Below, in pieces: positions 14,211 through 22,296 of a stretch of 24,973 nucleotides of DNA. Both the position numbers and the translations under genes were made by a program. Under the pieces are notes generated by a model that ran no database searches, was not told the origin of the DNA, and was given only the letters and a program-made list of their open reading frames with translations. Source of the DNA: a virus; IMG/VR virus record IMGVR_UViG_3300032665_000178, positions 1 through 24,973 of that record; one strand, written 5' to 3'. Each line of letters opens with the position of its first letter. Position 1 is the stretch's first letter.

Positions 14211-15056
14211 TTAGTAGTAAAGAAGAATGCAACCATTACCGCCAGTTCCATTTCCAGCACCCCCACCGCCACCGCCAGAGCCACCCGTTCCACCAGAACC
14301 ACTAGAAGTATTGCCTCCTACACCCAAAACCCCTGCTCCACCTGCTCCTCCACTGCCAGTAGTTGTGCCCCCCGAACCAAACAGCCCAGAACCACCTGCT
14401 CCACCAGTACTGCCATATGAACCGCCGCCGCCTCCAGTAAATGCTCCATTTCCTCCTGAATTCGTGCCGCCAGAGCCACCACCACCGCCACCACCACCAG
14501 ATAGTCCAGCCCCTCCAACTCCTGCGCTTCCTATAGAACCAGCACCCGCACCGCCTGCACCGCCTCCACCAACACCAGCAGCACCTGATAAGCCACCTGG
14601 TGTACCACCTGGTGTACCATAAAAAGAAGTTCCACCTGAACCCCCAGAATATGCAGTTGTTCCATTGTACCCGCCCCCACCGCCTCCACCGCCAAATACT
14701 GTTGATGCACCAGCGCCACCAATGTTCGCAGCACCGCTACCGCCTCCACCAGCAATAAGACCCCCAAAAAACGTGTTACCACCAGAAGTCAAGGCTGCTC
14801 CGCCTGCTCCTACTATACAAGAAGTAGTAGTAGAGACTTTAGCCCAGCCAATGGTAACGCCTCCACCTCCGCCACCTCCTCCATTATTGCCGCTACTAGA
14901 CCCACCGCCACCGCCACCTCCACCACCTACTAAAACTGCGTAAACCCAGTTAATACCTGAAGGAATAGTGACAGAAGTTCCAGAGGTAATTGTTTGTTGA
15001 AGTGTCAAATTTACTGGTGCGTTAGTTGCAAGTGAAGGAATTAATGTGCTACCCAT
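14211..15056 (-). CDS. Gly-rich adhesin-like tail fibre protein, 281 aa
   Basis: ATG at 15056 overlaps the stop of the preceding gene as TAATG. After a 35-residue start (LIPSLATNAPVNLTLQQTIT, then SVTIPSGINWVYAVLVGG) almost the whole chain is Gly-rich (GGGGGGGG runs, GGAGASTVFGGGG, GGNGAFTGGGGG) and ends GGNGCILLYY. The strand YAVLVGGGGGG at the beginning and a short hydrophobic C-terminal strand are the same plan as the ADVLVVSGG...VVIVRY domain of the adhesin at 9571-11055. Such domains can form rigid polyglycine sheets at fibre tips that contact the receptor. The antisense Pro-rich frames are shadows of the Gly codons. Confidence 0.75.
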   Translation of the reverse strand: MGSTLIPSLATNAPVNLTLQQTITSGTSVTIPSGINWVYAVLVGGGGGGGGGSSSGNNGGGGGGGGVTIGWAKVSTTTSCIVGAGGAALTSGGNTFFGGLIAGGGGSGAANIGGAGASTVFGGGGGGGGYNGTTAYSGGSGGTSFYGTPGGTPGGLSGAAGVGGGGAGGAGAGSIGSAGVGGAGLSGGGGGGGGSGGTNSGGNGAFTGGGGGSYGSTGGAGGSGLFGSGGTTTGSGGAGGAGVLGVGGNTSSGSGGTGGSGGGGGGAGNGTGGNGCILLYY

Positions 15057-15367
15057 TATAGTGTTACTCCTGTAATGTGAAAGTTAACTGAAGTTGCTGA
15101 GGCACCACCCTGAATTGTTTTACCTGTACCTGCAGATACTACTGTCTGTTTTAAATCAATAAATTGAGTAGAGTTTGCAGGAAGCGCAGTAGTTGTAAAC
15201 AATGCAGTTCCATCAATAGTAAGAGTAAAGGTCTGTGCTGAGGCTGAGGTATTAGTTACCGCAATATTAGTGACAATATAAGTGCTGCTTGTAGCACCTG
15301 TATATAAAGTAGTCGTGACGGTTGTTGTAGCCGCTCCACGAAATAAGGTTACCGGTGTGACTGCCAT
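15056..15367 (-). CDS. Small beta-rich fibre-associated protein, 103 aa
   Basis: A 103-residue Thr/Ala/Val-rich protein, MAVTPVTLFRGAATTTVTTT, then TSSTYIVTNIAVTNTSASAQ, TFTLTIDGTALF and FIDLKQTVVSAGTGKTIQGG, ending FHITGVTL. This is the pattern of a small beta-sandwich with an IAVTNTSASAQTFTLTIDG strand pair, widely seen in phage structural genes beside fibres. Start ATG directly follows the stop of the fibre gene upstream, and its stop overlaps the adhesin start, so the three are made as a coupled set. It may cap or link the fibre and the Gly-rich adhesin; that is inference. Confidence 0.65.
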   Translation of the reverse strand: MAVTPVTLFRGAATTTVTTTLYTGATSSTYIVTNIAVTNTSASAQTFTLTIDGTALFTTTALPANSTQFIDLKQTVVSAGTGKTIQGGASATSVNFHITGVTL

Positions 15368-18307
15368 TTAGATGTACGCTCCCATGATAGTGAGGATGTT
15401 GTTGTCGTCTCCCCAACGAAGACCATCTGTCTGCGTTGAGTCTGGTACTAAGGTTTGACGGCCAGTACCGACCGCTTGGTTTGTAATTGCTCCAGAAGCT
15501 GTTCCTACAAGTATATCACCCTTAGCTGTAACAGCGGCTGAAGTTAGCACTGTTCCAGAGGTAGGTAATGTTAGGGTTGTAGCTCCAGAAGTTGTAAAGA
15601 TAAGTGAGTTACCTGTTGTAGATAGGGGAACTGTGTACCTTGTAGTAGAAGGAGAGTAGTATAAGTTGCCCGAAGAATCTACTTCCATATTTCCAGCTGC
15701 TGGAGTTGTTAGTAAAACAGCACTGGTCGGGGTAAATCGAAGAGGGGCTGCGGTAGCTGTTCCAGCTGCATGCAGTGGGGAAACTAGTGTGGGGGTTGTA
15801 ATCGTCGGGGATCCAGAAAATACTACAGCAGTTGAAGTTGTTCCTTGAGATCCAGAAGCTGTATAGCCGGTAATATTGTTAAATGCTGTAATACCTGCTG
15901 TACCAGTACCTGTTCCACCGTTTGCAACGTTTAAAGTACCAGCTAATGTTACCGCTCCAGAGGTTCCTGTTGAAGGAGTTAATCCTGTAGTTCCGGCACT
16001 AAAAGTAGTAACTCCAGTAGTACCTGTTAAGTAGGTGGTGTTGTTTAGAGAGCCATTACCCATTACAAATTGGGCTGAAGTTCCACCAGAAGTTATATGC
16101 TGAGCAGCAGTAATATTTCCAGAGGTAGTAAGAGTACCTTGGATGCTTACCGTTTTCGCTGAAAAATCTCCACCTATTAATGGGGTAGATGTAGTAGAGT
16201 TAGCAATGTAAAGTTTGTTAGAGCCTGTTTCATTATATCCAGCTTGATAACCAATAAAGACGTTTCCTATACCAGATCCATTAGAGTATCCTGATAGAGA
16301 TCCAACAAATACATTATTTCCACCAGCAGCAGAAACTCCTGTTACAGGTACACTAAATCCTGAGCCAGTTCCACCAATAGTTGAAGGATCAGCAGATAAT
16401 ACAGTTGTAGTATCTCCTCCTGCACCACCATTAGTGAGGGTTACAGAGGTTACCGCACCGCCAGAAACAACAATGGTTGCTGTAGGATCTAAAATTGGAC
16501 CAGTTCCCGCAGTAGGATTTAACATAACTCCTGTATAGGTTCCATTTGTATACCCAGAACCACCAGTAATAGTACCTAAAGTTGTTATGGAAGTGGATAA
16601 ACTATATCCAGCACGATCTCCAATAAATATGTTCTCAGATCCACTTGTGTTATTGTAACCTGCTCCGTATCCTACTGCTGAGTTGGAATAGCCCGTAGTG
16701 TTAGAGTGTAATGAATTAACTCCTACTGCTGAGTTTACATATCCCGTAGTGTTATAATTTAATGAATTAGATCCTACTGCGGTGTTACTTCCAGTTAAAT
16801 AATTACCTTGATATGAAGCCATAGCTGAATAACCAATAGCAGTATTATATGAATACGAGTTGGTCATTGCTAAAACTGGAACAGAAAATCCTGATCCCGT
16901 ACCGCCAATTGATGCTGCAGATGCAGATAAAACAGTGGTTGTATTTCCCCCAAGTCCTGTTGTTGTAAGAGTTACGGTTGATACAGATCCACCTGAAATT
17001 GTAATATTTGCTTTAGGATAAACAGTCATTGCAGTACCACTAACATAAGTTAGTGTTACATTTGTATAAGTTCCTGCTGTATAACCAGTACCACCAGTAA
17101 TTGTTCCAAGAACGTTGATTCCTGTACCTGCATTTGTTAATGCTCCATTACCTATTGCTGTAGAATAAGTTCCATAATTATTGCCTTTTCCTACTGTTAC
17201 ACCATCAATACTCTGATCAACGCTAAATGAGTTGTTAGCATTTGTTACTGCAATATTAGTAATAGCTCCTGAGGAACCGTTAACAGTTGTAACACCTGTT
17301 GTACCAGTAAGGTAAGTGGTGTTATCTAGTGTTCCATTGCCTTTAACAAATTGGGCAGAAGTTCCACCTGTGGTAACGTGTGAAGTTCCCTGAAGAGATC
17401 CGGTTACTACTACAGACGTACCTGTAGCGGCGCCTATATTTGGGGTGACTAAAACTGCGTTAGTATCAAGTACTACGTTATTACCAGTACCAGTAGGTGA
17501 CTGTAATTGAATAACTCCAGAAACATATTGAAGGCCAGGACCAGTTGTTACTATGCCTTGTAAGCCAGTAGCGCCTTGTGTTCCCGTTGTTCCTTGACTT
17601 CCAGTAGCGCCTGTAGAACCGGTTGTTCCTTGAGTGCCCTGTACTGTGTACATAACCTGAGTGGCGGTAACAATAACTCCTGGAGTAATAGGGACTGTTG
17701 GCCCTGTTTGAGCACCACTTGTTGCAATACTGATAGTGGTGCTAGAGACCGCCCAAGCAAACTGAATATAATCTCCAGCGTTTAATGTAATAACATAGTT
17801 AACTGCTGCAATTAAAGCGCCCGCTCCACCATGAGAAGTGCCTGGGACGTTATAAATTGAGTTAGAGTCGGCTACGTCTGTTCCGTTTTTACGAATCCAA
17901 ACATCAACGTTATCTGAGTTAACGTCAGAGTTATTGAATTGAAACGAGTACTGGATGTTGTAGGTTCCAGCGTGGGAAAAAGTTAACTGGTTACCGCTAA
18001 CAATGCTTACTCCGTTTGCCTCAAACTGTGACCCGATGTTGACTACGTACGCAGTAGTTGTACTTGAGGCAGTTTGAGTTGTGGTGTCATAAAAAGAGCC
18101 ATAGTAGGCAAGAGCACCACCAGCACCTGTGGTTCCCGTGGTTCCTTGAACACCCTGAGCGCCTCCAGAGGTGATCCACGAGGTTCCATTGTAGGTTTTT
18201 ACGCCCTGGATTCCTGTGTTGAAGTAGGTATCTCCAGAACTAAAAGTTCCAGTAGGGTCGCTGGGATAAGCAGGCAGCCCTACTGGTACCAAAAACTTAC
18301 GAGACAT
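15368..18307 (-). CDS. Large tail fibre: collagen-like, C1q-like and YadA-head-like repeats
   Basis: A 979-residue fibre. Residues 1-48 are an N-terminal anchor (FSSGDTYFNTGIQGVKTYNG, TSW). Two short collagen-like blocks, about 49-64 (QGVQGTTGTTGAGG) and 223-251 (QGTQGTTGSTGATGSQG), flank a 160-residue domain starting LAYYGSFYDTTTQT, with GTYNIQYSFQF and LNAGDYIQFAWAVSS, a C1q/TNF-like jelly roll common in phages. Then follow YadA-head-like turns (STAIGNGAL, NTAIGYSAM, NSAVGVNSL, NVFIGYQAGYN) split by two copies of a 79-residue module. The C-terminus KGDILVGTASG and DGLRWGDDN is a common phage fibre end. It should form a trimeric stalk and receptor-facing region. TAGGAG precedes the ATG. Confidence 0.85.
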   Translation of the reverse strand: MSRKFLVPVGLPAYPSDPTGTFSSGDTYFNTGIQGVKTYNGTSWITSGGAQGVQGTTGTTGAGGALAYYGSFYDTTTQTASSTTTAYVVNIGSQFEANGVSIVSGNQLTFSHAGTYNIQYSFQFNNSDVNSDNVDVWIRKNGTDVADSNSIYNVPGTSHGGAGALIAAVNYVITLNAGDYIQFAWAVSSTTISIATSGAQTGPTVPITPGVIVTATQVMYTVQGTQGTTGSTGATGSQGTTGTQGATGLQGIVTTGPGLQYVSGVIQLQSPTGTGNNVVLDTNAVLVTPNIGAATGTSVVVTGSLQGTSHVTTGGTSAQFVKGNGTLDNTTYLTGTTGVTTVNGSSGAITNIAVTNANNSFSVDQSIDGVTVGKGNNYGTYSTAIGNGALTNAGTGINVLGTITGGTGYTAGTYTNVTLTYVSGTAMTVYPKANITISGGSVSTVTLTTTGLGGNTTTVLSASAASIGGTGSGFSVPVLAMTNSYSYNTAIGYSAMASYQGNYLTGSNTAVGSNSLNYNTTGYVNSAVGVNSLHSNTTGYSNSAVGYGAGYNNTSGSENIFIGDRAGYSLSTSITTLGTITGGSGYTNGTYTGVMLNPTAGTGPILDPTATIVVSGGAVTSVTLTNGGAGGDTTTVLSADPSTIGGTGSGFSVPVTGVSAAGGNNVFVGSLSGYSNGSGIGNVFIGYQAGYNETGSNKLYIANSTTSTPLIGGDFSAKTVSIQGTLTTSGNITAAQHITSGGTSAQFVMGNGSLNNTTYLTGTTGVTTFSAGTTGLTPSTGTSGAVTLAGTLNVANGGTGTGTAGITAFNNITGYTASGSQGTTSTAVVFSGSPTITTPTLVSPLHAAGTATAAPLRFTPTSAVLLTTPAAGNMEVDSSGNLYYSPSTTRYTVPLSTTGNSLIFTTSGATTLTLPTSGTVLTSAAVTAKGDILVGTASGAITNQAVGTGRQTLVPDSTQTDGLRWGDDNNILTIMGAYI
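16343..17110 (-). repeat. Duplicated 79-residue module within the large fibre
   Basis: Residues about 400-478 (17110-16874) and 577-655 (16579-16343) share LGTITGG-GYT-GTYT, a VSGG-V-SVTLT-type segment and IGGTGSGFSVPV. They sit on both sides of the block of YadA-head-like turns. A second pair, GGTSAQFV-GNG-L-NTTYLT at about residues 314-333 and 741-760, shows further internal duplication. Confidence 0.85.
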
Positions 18308-18323
18308 GAATTACTCCTAATTA

Positions 18324-19931
18324 TTAGCCAGATATTACAAATTGCAATGCACCGTTTGGTGGTGCAGTAATCCAAGAGAAGGTAGTGTGGTTAGCGTCTG
18401 TGTGAGTAACATCAACAAAGTACTCAACAAGACTTGTGGGGTCGTATACGTTTTCTGTTGTGTAGAAGGTGTTAAGTCCGTGGTTAACAACCTGTGTACC
18501 GTTAGCAGAAAGTCCGCCGTAGTTAACACGATACTTTTCAGCAACTAAGGTTGTATCAACTGAGACAACACCTGCGCTTACAAGAATACCCGAGCCCTGA
18601 GTAACTGAAGCTTGAGAGCCCTGAAGACCTTGAACACCCTGTGTACCTTGGTTACCTTGGAGTCCTTGTAAACCTTGAGTTCCTTGTGAGCCAGTGGTTC
18701 CAGTAGTACCCTGAGTACCAACGGTTCCCTGTGTACCAGTTGCGCCTTGTGTTCCAACAGTACCTTGAGCACCTGTAGTACCTTGAATACCTGAAGGTCC
18801 TTGGATACCGACAGCACCATCAAGGTTAACTGTCCATGATGTGAATGTTCCAGAGCCAACGCTGCCTGTGACGTTTATGGTCATGCTGCCTGTTGCAGGT
18901 GTGTAGGCAGTAACGTTACCGTACATTAAGTTAGAGATACTGTTTGCAACAATTACTGACTGTCCAACAGAGTAAGACAGGTAAGTTCCTACAGTAAAGG
19001 TTTGAGTACCAGTACCGCTAATGGTCATTGAGGTTGTTGAGGATGTCTGATAAACGTTACCGGCGGTACCTTGTAAACCTTGTGATCCAGTCGTTCCTTG
19101 AATACCCTGTGTGCCTTGAGTTCCTTGAGCACCAGTGGCGCCTGTGGTTCCTTGCGCTCCAGTTGTACCTTGAGATCCTGTGGTTCCTGTTGTACCTTGT
19201 GAGCCTGTAGTACCAGTTGTGCCTTGGCTACCTGTTGCTCCAGTTGTGCCCTGTGAGCCAGTAGTTCCCTGTGTTCCGTTAGTTCCGTTTGTTCCTTGTG
19301 TTCCAGTAGTGCCTTGTGATCCTGTAGTGCCCTGGATTCCTTGTAGACCGCTAGTAGCAAAAGTCCACGCTGCAAATGTTCCAGAGCCGCCTGTGTTTGT
19401 AACGTTAACAGTAATGCTACTGTCTAATGTAAGCGCGGTAATTTGACCCAGCATAAAGTTAGAAGGCGTACCTGTGTTAGTTACAATTACATATTCACCA
19501 ACGTTAAAATCGCCAGAGTTAGTTACTGTAAATGCTTTAGATCCTGTGCCAATTGTGGTAGATGTAGCAGAGGTTACGTTAAGGTGAGACCTTCCCTGAA
19601 CTCCTTGAGTTCCCTGGGTTCCCTGTGTGCCTTGAGTACCAGTTGTTCCTTGGGTACCGTTTGTTCCAGAAGTTCCCTGGGTACCTGTAGTTCCCTGCAG
19701 GCCTGTGGTACCTTGGATGCCTTGGGTTCCCTGGGCGCCTGTTGTACCTGTTGTTCCTTGGCTAGCGTTTAACCACGCAGTTCCGTTCCAAGTCCTAAGG
19801 TAGTTAAGAGTAGTGTCATAATAGACCTGACCAAGTGAAGGTGAGGATGGGGCGGTAGAGAGGTTCTGAATTACAGGATTCAGTAACTGGTTTTGCTTTA
19901 AATCAATACCAGTAAGAAAAATACGTGCCAT
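18324..19931 (-). CDS. Collagen-like tail fibre protein, 535 aa
   Basis: A 535-residue fibre with an N-terminal anchor (FLTGIDLKQNQLLNPVIQNL, then YYDTTLNYLRTWNGTAWLN) similar to that of the next fibre. Three Gly-X-Y collagen-like blocks (about 57-113, 195-291, 372-440; GTQ, GTT, GSQ triplets) alternate with two related beta modules (about 114-194 and 292-371) of the form VGEYVIV / VGQSVIV, then GTFAAWTF / GTFTSWTV. The C-terminal 70 residues include VVNHGLNTFYTTENVYDP and LVEYFVDV, a compact HNL-type fibre end domain. Phage collagen-like segments trimerise without hydroxyproline. Start ATG has AAGGAG upstream. Confidence 0.85.
   Translation of the reverse strand: MARIFLTGIDLKQNQLLNPVIQNLSTAPSSPSLGQVYYDTTLNYLRTWNGTAWLNASQGTTGTTGAQGTQGIQGTTGLQGTTGTQGTSGTNGTQGTTGTQGTQGTQGTQGVQGRSHLNVTSATSTTIGTGSKAFTVTNSGDFNVGEYVIVTNTGTPSNFMLGQITALTLDSSITVNVTNTGGSGTFAAWTFATSGLQGIQGTTGSQGTTGTQGTNGTNGTQGTTGSQGTTGATGSQGTTGTTGSQGTTGTTGSQGTTGAQGTTGATGAQGTQGTQGIQGTTGSQGLQGTAGNVYQTSSTTSMTISGTGTQTFTVGTYLSYSVGQSVIVANSISNLMYGNVTAYTPATGSMTINVTGSVGSGTFTSWTVNLDGAVGIQGPSGIQGTTGAQGTVGTQGATGTQGTVGTQGTTGTTGSQGTQGLQGLQGNQGTQGVQGLQGSQASVTQGSGILVSAGVVSVDTTLVAEKYRVNYGGLSANGTQVVNHGLNTFYTTENVYDPTSLVEYFVDVTHTDANHTTFSWITAPPNGALQFVISG
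18612..19763 (-). repeat. Gly-X-Y coding repeats and duplicated beta modules
   Basis: Three collagen-coding stretches (19763-19593, 19349-19059, 18818-18612) built from degenerate nine-base units, separated by two related beta-module coding stretches (19592-19350 and 19058-18819). The triplet repetition is interrupted and codon choice varies, so it is a protein repeat, not a satellite or CRISPR. It offers many sites for length change by recombination. Confidence 0.85.
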
Positions 19932-19945
19932 TGTCTACTGTCTCC

Positions 19946-20764
19946 TTAAGATAGGTACGCTGTGCCAGAGAATCCGCCTGAGAAGGTTACTTGTAGTGAA
20001 TTTAGGCTTAAATAAGCTACTTCTCCTTCAACAATACTACCAGCGGAATCTTCAATTGTAAGGTTAGGGTAAAAATTTAAATTATGATTAATTGTCCACA
20101 CCGTTGATGGTGAGCCTTGTGTATACACATAAGAAGTCTTTGGTGTTGTTCCTTGAACGCCTTGTATACCTTGTACTCCTTGAGCTCCACTGCCAGCAGG
20201 TCCTTGAACACCTGCGGGTCCCTGAAGTCCTGCAGCTCCGCTCGGATTTATGTACCAATAATCATCAGCTCCACTTCCCGTTACCGCGGTAAAGGAGATG
20301 CCCATTACCCCATTTTCTGGGTTATAGTTTGTGATTATTCCATAAAATGCCAAACCATACACATTTTGAGAAACACCGATAATAGTATCTCCTACTGTGT
20401 ACGCTAGGCCTTGAGCTCCAGAAGAGTCAGATGTAACAATACCGCTATGTATATTTGGGCTTATAGATCCTCCAGTAAATATAAGTGCAGAGTATTTATC
20501 CGCGGAACCTTGTATGCCTTGAACACCAGCTACTGCATAAACGTTTGTTCCAGGTTGAGGTATAACGTTTATAGCTTGCGTTGCTTGAACTGGTGCTGGG
20601 GGATTAGGGGCGGCTATTACTGTTGGAGCGCCTGGGATTACTGATATCGAGGAAGGTGTGGGCGAAGTTATAGTGACTGGATTACTAGTTTGTGGTACGA
20701 CAATTATAGGGCTTGAGCAGGTGCACCCAGGGCCCCAGTTATTACCGCAACCGCAATTAGTCAA
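19946..20764 (-). CDS. Cys-headed short collagen-like fibre protein, 272 aa
   Basis: A 272-residue protein starting at TTG 20764 within the end of the adaptor gene (8-base overlap) with AGGTGA just upstream. The first 16 residues contain four cysteines (NCGCGNNWGPGCTCS), then a Pro/Thr/Val-rich linker. Two short collagen-like blocks (VQGIQG near 80, GLQGPAGVQGPAG and VQGIQGVQGTT after about 180) flank a beta module (YTVGDTIIG, GVMGISFTAVTGSGADDYWY) of the same kind as those in the 535-residue fibre. The C-terminus VWTINHNLNFYPNLTIEDS with VTFSGGFSGTAYLS is the HNL-type fibre end domain. A link between adaptor/baseplate and fibres, or a short fibre, is likely. The Cys cluster could bind metal or form disulfides after lysis. 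Confidence 0.75.
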   Translation of the reverse strand: MTNCGCGNNWGPGCTCSSPIIVVPQTSNPVTITSPTPSSISVIPGAPTVIAAPNPPAPVQATQAINVIPQPGTNVYAVAGVQGIQGSADKYSALIFTGGSISPNIHSGIVTSDSSGAQGLAYTVGDTIIGVSQNVYGLAFYGIITNYNPENGVMGISFTAVTGSGADDYWYINPSGAAGLQGPAGVQGPAGSGAQGVQGIQGVQGTTPKTSYVYTQGSPSTVWTINHNLNFYPNLTIEDSAGSIVEGEVAYLSLNSLQVTFSGGFSGTAYLS

Positions 20765-21821
20765 GTGTCACCTGCTGTATGGTGAACACCTGCCCACGAA
20801 TGTAGGTATGCTCATAGCTAGAGTCTGTATTAGAGGTCATTTGCAAATCCCAGAAACCTCGCACAGGTAAATAGGCTGTTTGCTGTTTCGTTAAAGCTAA
20901 CTGAACTCTGCTTAAAGTAGAACTTGTAGAAATTATTGTGGGTGTAAATGTTGCATACAGTGATGGTGAGTTAGGATATGTACGGATTTGAGCCGAAATT
21001 GTGTAGCCAGTTACATTAAATGGGAAATCAAACTCAACTGAAAAAGAGTCTCCTTGATAGATAACAAGGTCATAAATTGACGCGTAAGGGGGTTGCGCAT
21101 TGCGACCAGTTAGGTCATTATTAATGTAAACGCGCTCTGGCATACGAGCATCGTCTACTTCTTGACCCATATAAATAGGAACAAACTTATTAGTTGTGCG
21201 TGAAGTGCGAATGAGTGTGCCCATCTCTATGCGCCATAGGCCAACATTGAGCTGTGAGCAGAGCATTCGATACTGGTCCCAGCGTCTCTGAATAATGTCA
21301 GTTAACTGCTGGTAGCGCTGTGCTCTTGGTATTACCACGCCATCTGGAGCGGTAATATTAATATCAAAAGCAGTATCAGTGGCAAGAGCCCAAAGCGCCT
21401 CAATAGATGCAAGAATTGCAACGGGGTACTCTTCTACTGGGGGAATTGTGCTTATTGTTACCAAAGATCCATATGCGTCTGTTCGGTTATATGTGTGCTC
21501 AGTAACAGCATCATTTACAAAGGTAGTAATATCATCATCTGTAAAATAGCGGTAATTAGTTCCAGATACCGCAATCGGACCTCCAGTGTAGGGTGCCACA
21601 TTAAAAGTAATAATTCCAGTATTTTGTTGTAATGTGTAATCTGTTGGATTTGCCAGAGGGTTGTTATCAATTGTTACATAAAGTGTGGCTGGATCTACAG
21701 GATACTTTCCAAGAGGAAAAACTGTAGTAGTGCCATCACCAGTAGCTGTGAAGCTAAACTGTGCTGGTTGGTCGCCTATCTCCAAGCGAACTCGTGAAAT
21801 CAAATCTGATAATACGGCCAC
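20757..21821 (-). CDS. Head-tail adaptor fused to a BppU-like Ig-fold domain
   Basis: A protein of about 354 residues. I prefer GTG 21821 (AAGGAG five bases upstream) to TTG 21824, only two bases from the site. The N-terminus SDLISRVRLEIGDQP and helices near 95-185 (DDITTFVNDAVTEHT, AILASIEALWALATDTAF, QRYQQLTDIIQRRWDQY) are typical of gp6/gp15-like head-tail adaptors. A beta insert (FTATGDGTTTVFPLG, DYTLQQNTGIITF) splits the first two helices. After a linker the last 100 residues (YDLVIYQGDSFSVEFDF, ISAQIRTYPNS, GFWDLQMTS, TYIRGQV) match the Ig-like domain found at the N-terminus of some baseplate upper proteins. Adaptor position between capsid and fibres fits; the Ig domain may recruit a fibre. 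Confidence 0.7.
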   Translation of the reverse strand: MAVLSDLISRVRLEIGDQPAQFSFTATGDGTTTVFPLGKYPVDPATLYVTIDNNPLANPTDYTLQQNTGIITFNVAPYTGGPIAVSGTNYRYFTDDDITTFVNDAVTEHTYNRTDAYGSLVTISTIPPVEEYPVAILASIEALWALATDTAFDINITAPDGVVIPRAQRYQQLTDIIQRRWDQYRMLCSQLNVGLWRIEMGTLIRTSRTTNKFVPIYMGQEVDDARMPERVYINNDLTGRNAQPPYASIYDLVIYQGDSFSVEFDFPFNVTGYTISAQIRTYPNSPSLYATFTPTIISTSSTLSRVQLALTKQQTAYLPVRGFWDLQMTSNTDSSYEHTYIRGQVFTIQQVTLD

Positions 21822-21880
21822 CAAAACTCCTTAAGCTCTATAGGTACTATGATGTCGGAATTTTGCAAAAAAGTCTGTAC

Positions 21881-21913
21881 AAACGAAAAGAGCGCGCCAA
21901 TAAAGACGCGCCC
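21881..21913 (-). terminator. Probable weak terminator before adaptor gene
   Basis: On the minus strand GGGCGCG-TCTTTATTGG-CGCGCTC can form a seven-base-pair stem including one G-U pair, followed by TTTTCGTTTG. It lies about 18 bases after the stop of the 121-residue gene. The long loop and broken U-tract make it a weak or attenuating terminator. Confidence 0.55.
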
Positions 21914-21930
21914 ACTTCGCTAAGAATGTC

Positions 21931-22296
21931 TTAGATAACGCCCGCTAAGTAGCCTTTTTCTTTAAGGTGCTGAGCAACGTGTTTTGTAACTTTATACTTG
22001 ACACCAGCTTTAAAGCTGTAGCTATTTCCTTTACCAAGAGTCATGTTTTCAAGGTCTTGGATCACGCGGATTTCTACACTAGCATCGTCTTCTGACCCTA
22101 CTGTAACGGGGTCATCTACAATAACTGTAGCGCGGTTAGGTTTAGTTGCGTCAATAACTTCGGTCTCTAATTGAACCTTTGCTTGAGCTGTCACCATAGA
22201 CATCTCAGCTGCACGTTCCTGTTGTGCTTCAATGCTCTCTTTTAGCATCTTTTCACGAACACGGCCCGTTACATCTGTGGGTTTTGCATTTGCCAT
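21931..22296 (-). CDS. Small structural protein downstream of capsid gene, 121 aa
   Basis: A 121-residue protein with AGGAG before ATG 22296. The first half is helical and charged (KMLKESIEAQQERAAEMSM); the second half holds VEIRVIQDLENMTLGKGNSY, then SFKAGVKYKVTKHVAQHLKE and a GYLAGVI end. The VRVIxDLxxMTxGxGxxYxFKxGxKYKVxxxVAxHL layout is one I know from small proteins placed after major capsid genes in other phages, where they are listed as hypothetical or head proteins. A role in head completion or capsid decoration is plausible from position only. A GC-rich hairpin lies upstream of the gene and a weaker one downstream. Confidence 0.65.
   Translation of the reverse strand: MANAKPTDVTGRVREKMLKESIEAQQERAAEMSMVTAQAKVQLETEVIDATKPNRATVIVDDPVTVGSEDDASVEIRVIQDLENMTLGKGNSYSFKAGVKYKVTKHVAQHLKEKGYLAGVI

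Noticed and set aside
14227-14943. Long Pro-rich plus-strand frames opposite the Gly-rich adhesin
   Set aside because: They are the antisense of GGN codon runs, without ribosome sites or sensible context; the same holds for 9830-10021.
18612-19763. Possible CRISPR or satellite array
   Set aside because: The repetition follows a nine-base Gly-X-Y codon period with variable sequence and no constant repeat/spacer alternation.
19028-19772. Plus-strand frames with VPVVPCEPVVP or Cys/Ser-rich repeats opposite the collagen-like fibre
   Set aside because: Antisense shadows of Gly-X-Y repeat coding; the repeat period forces open frames on the other strand.
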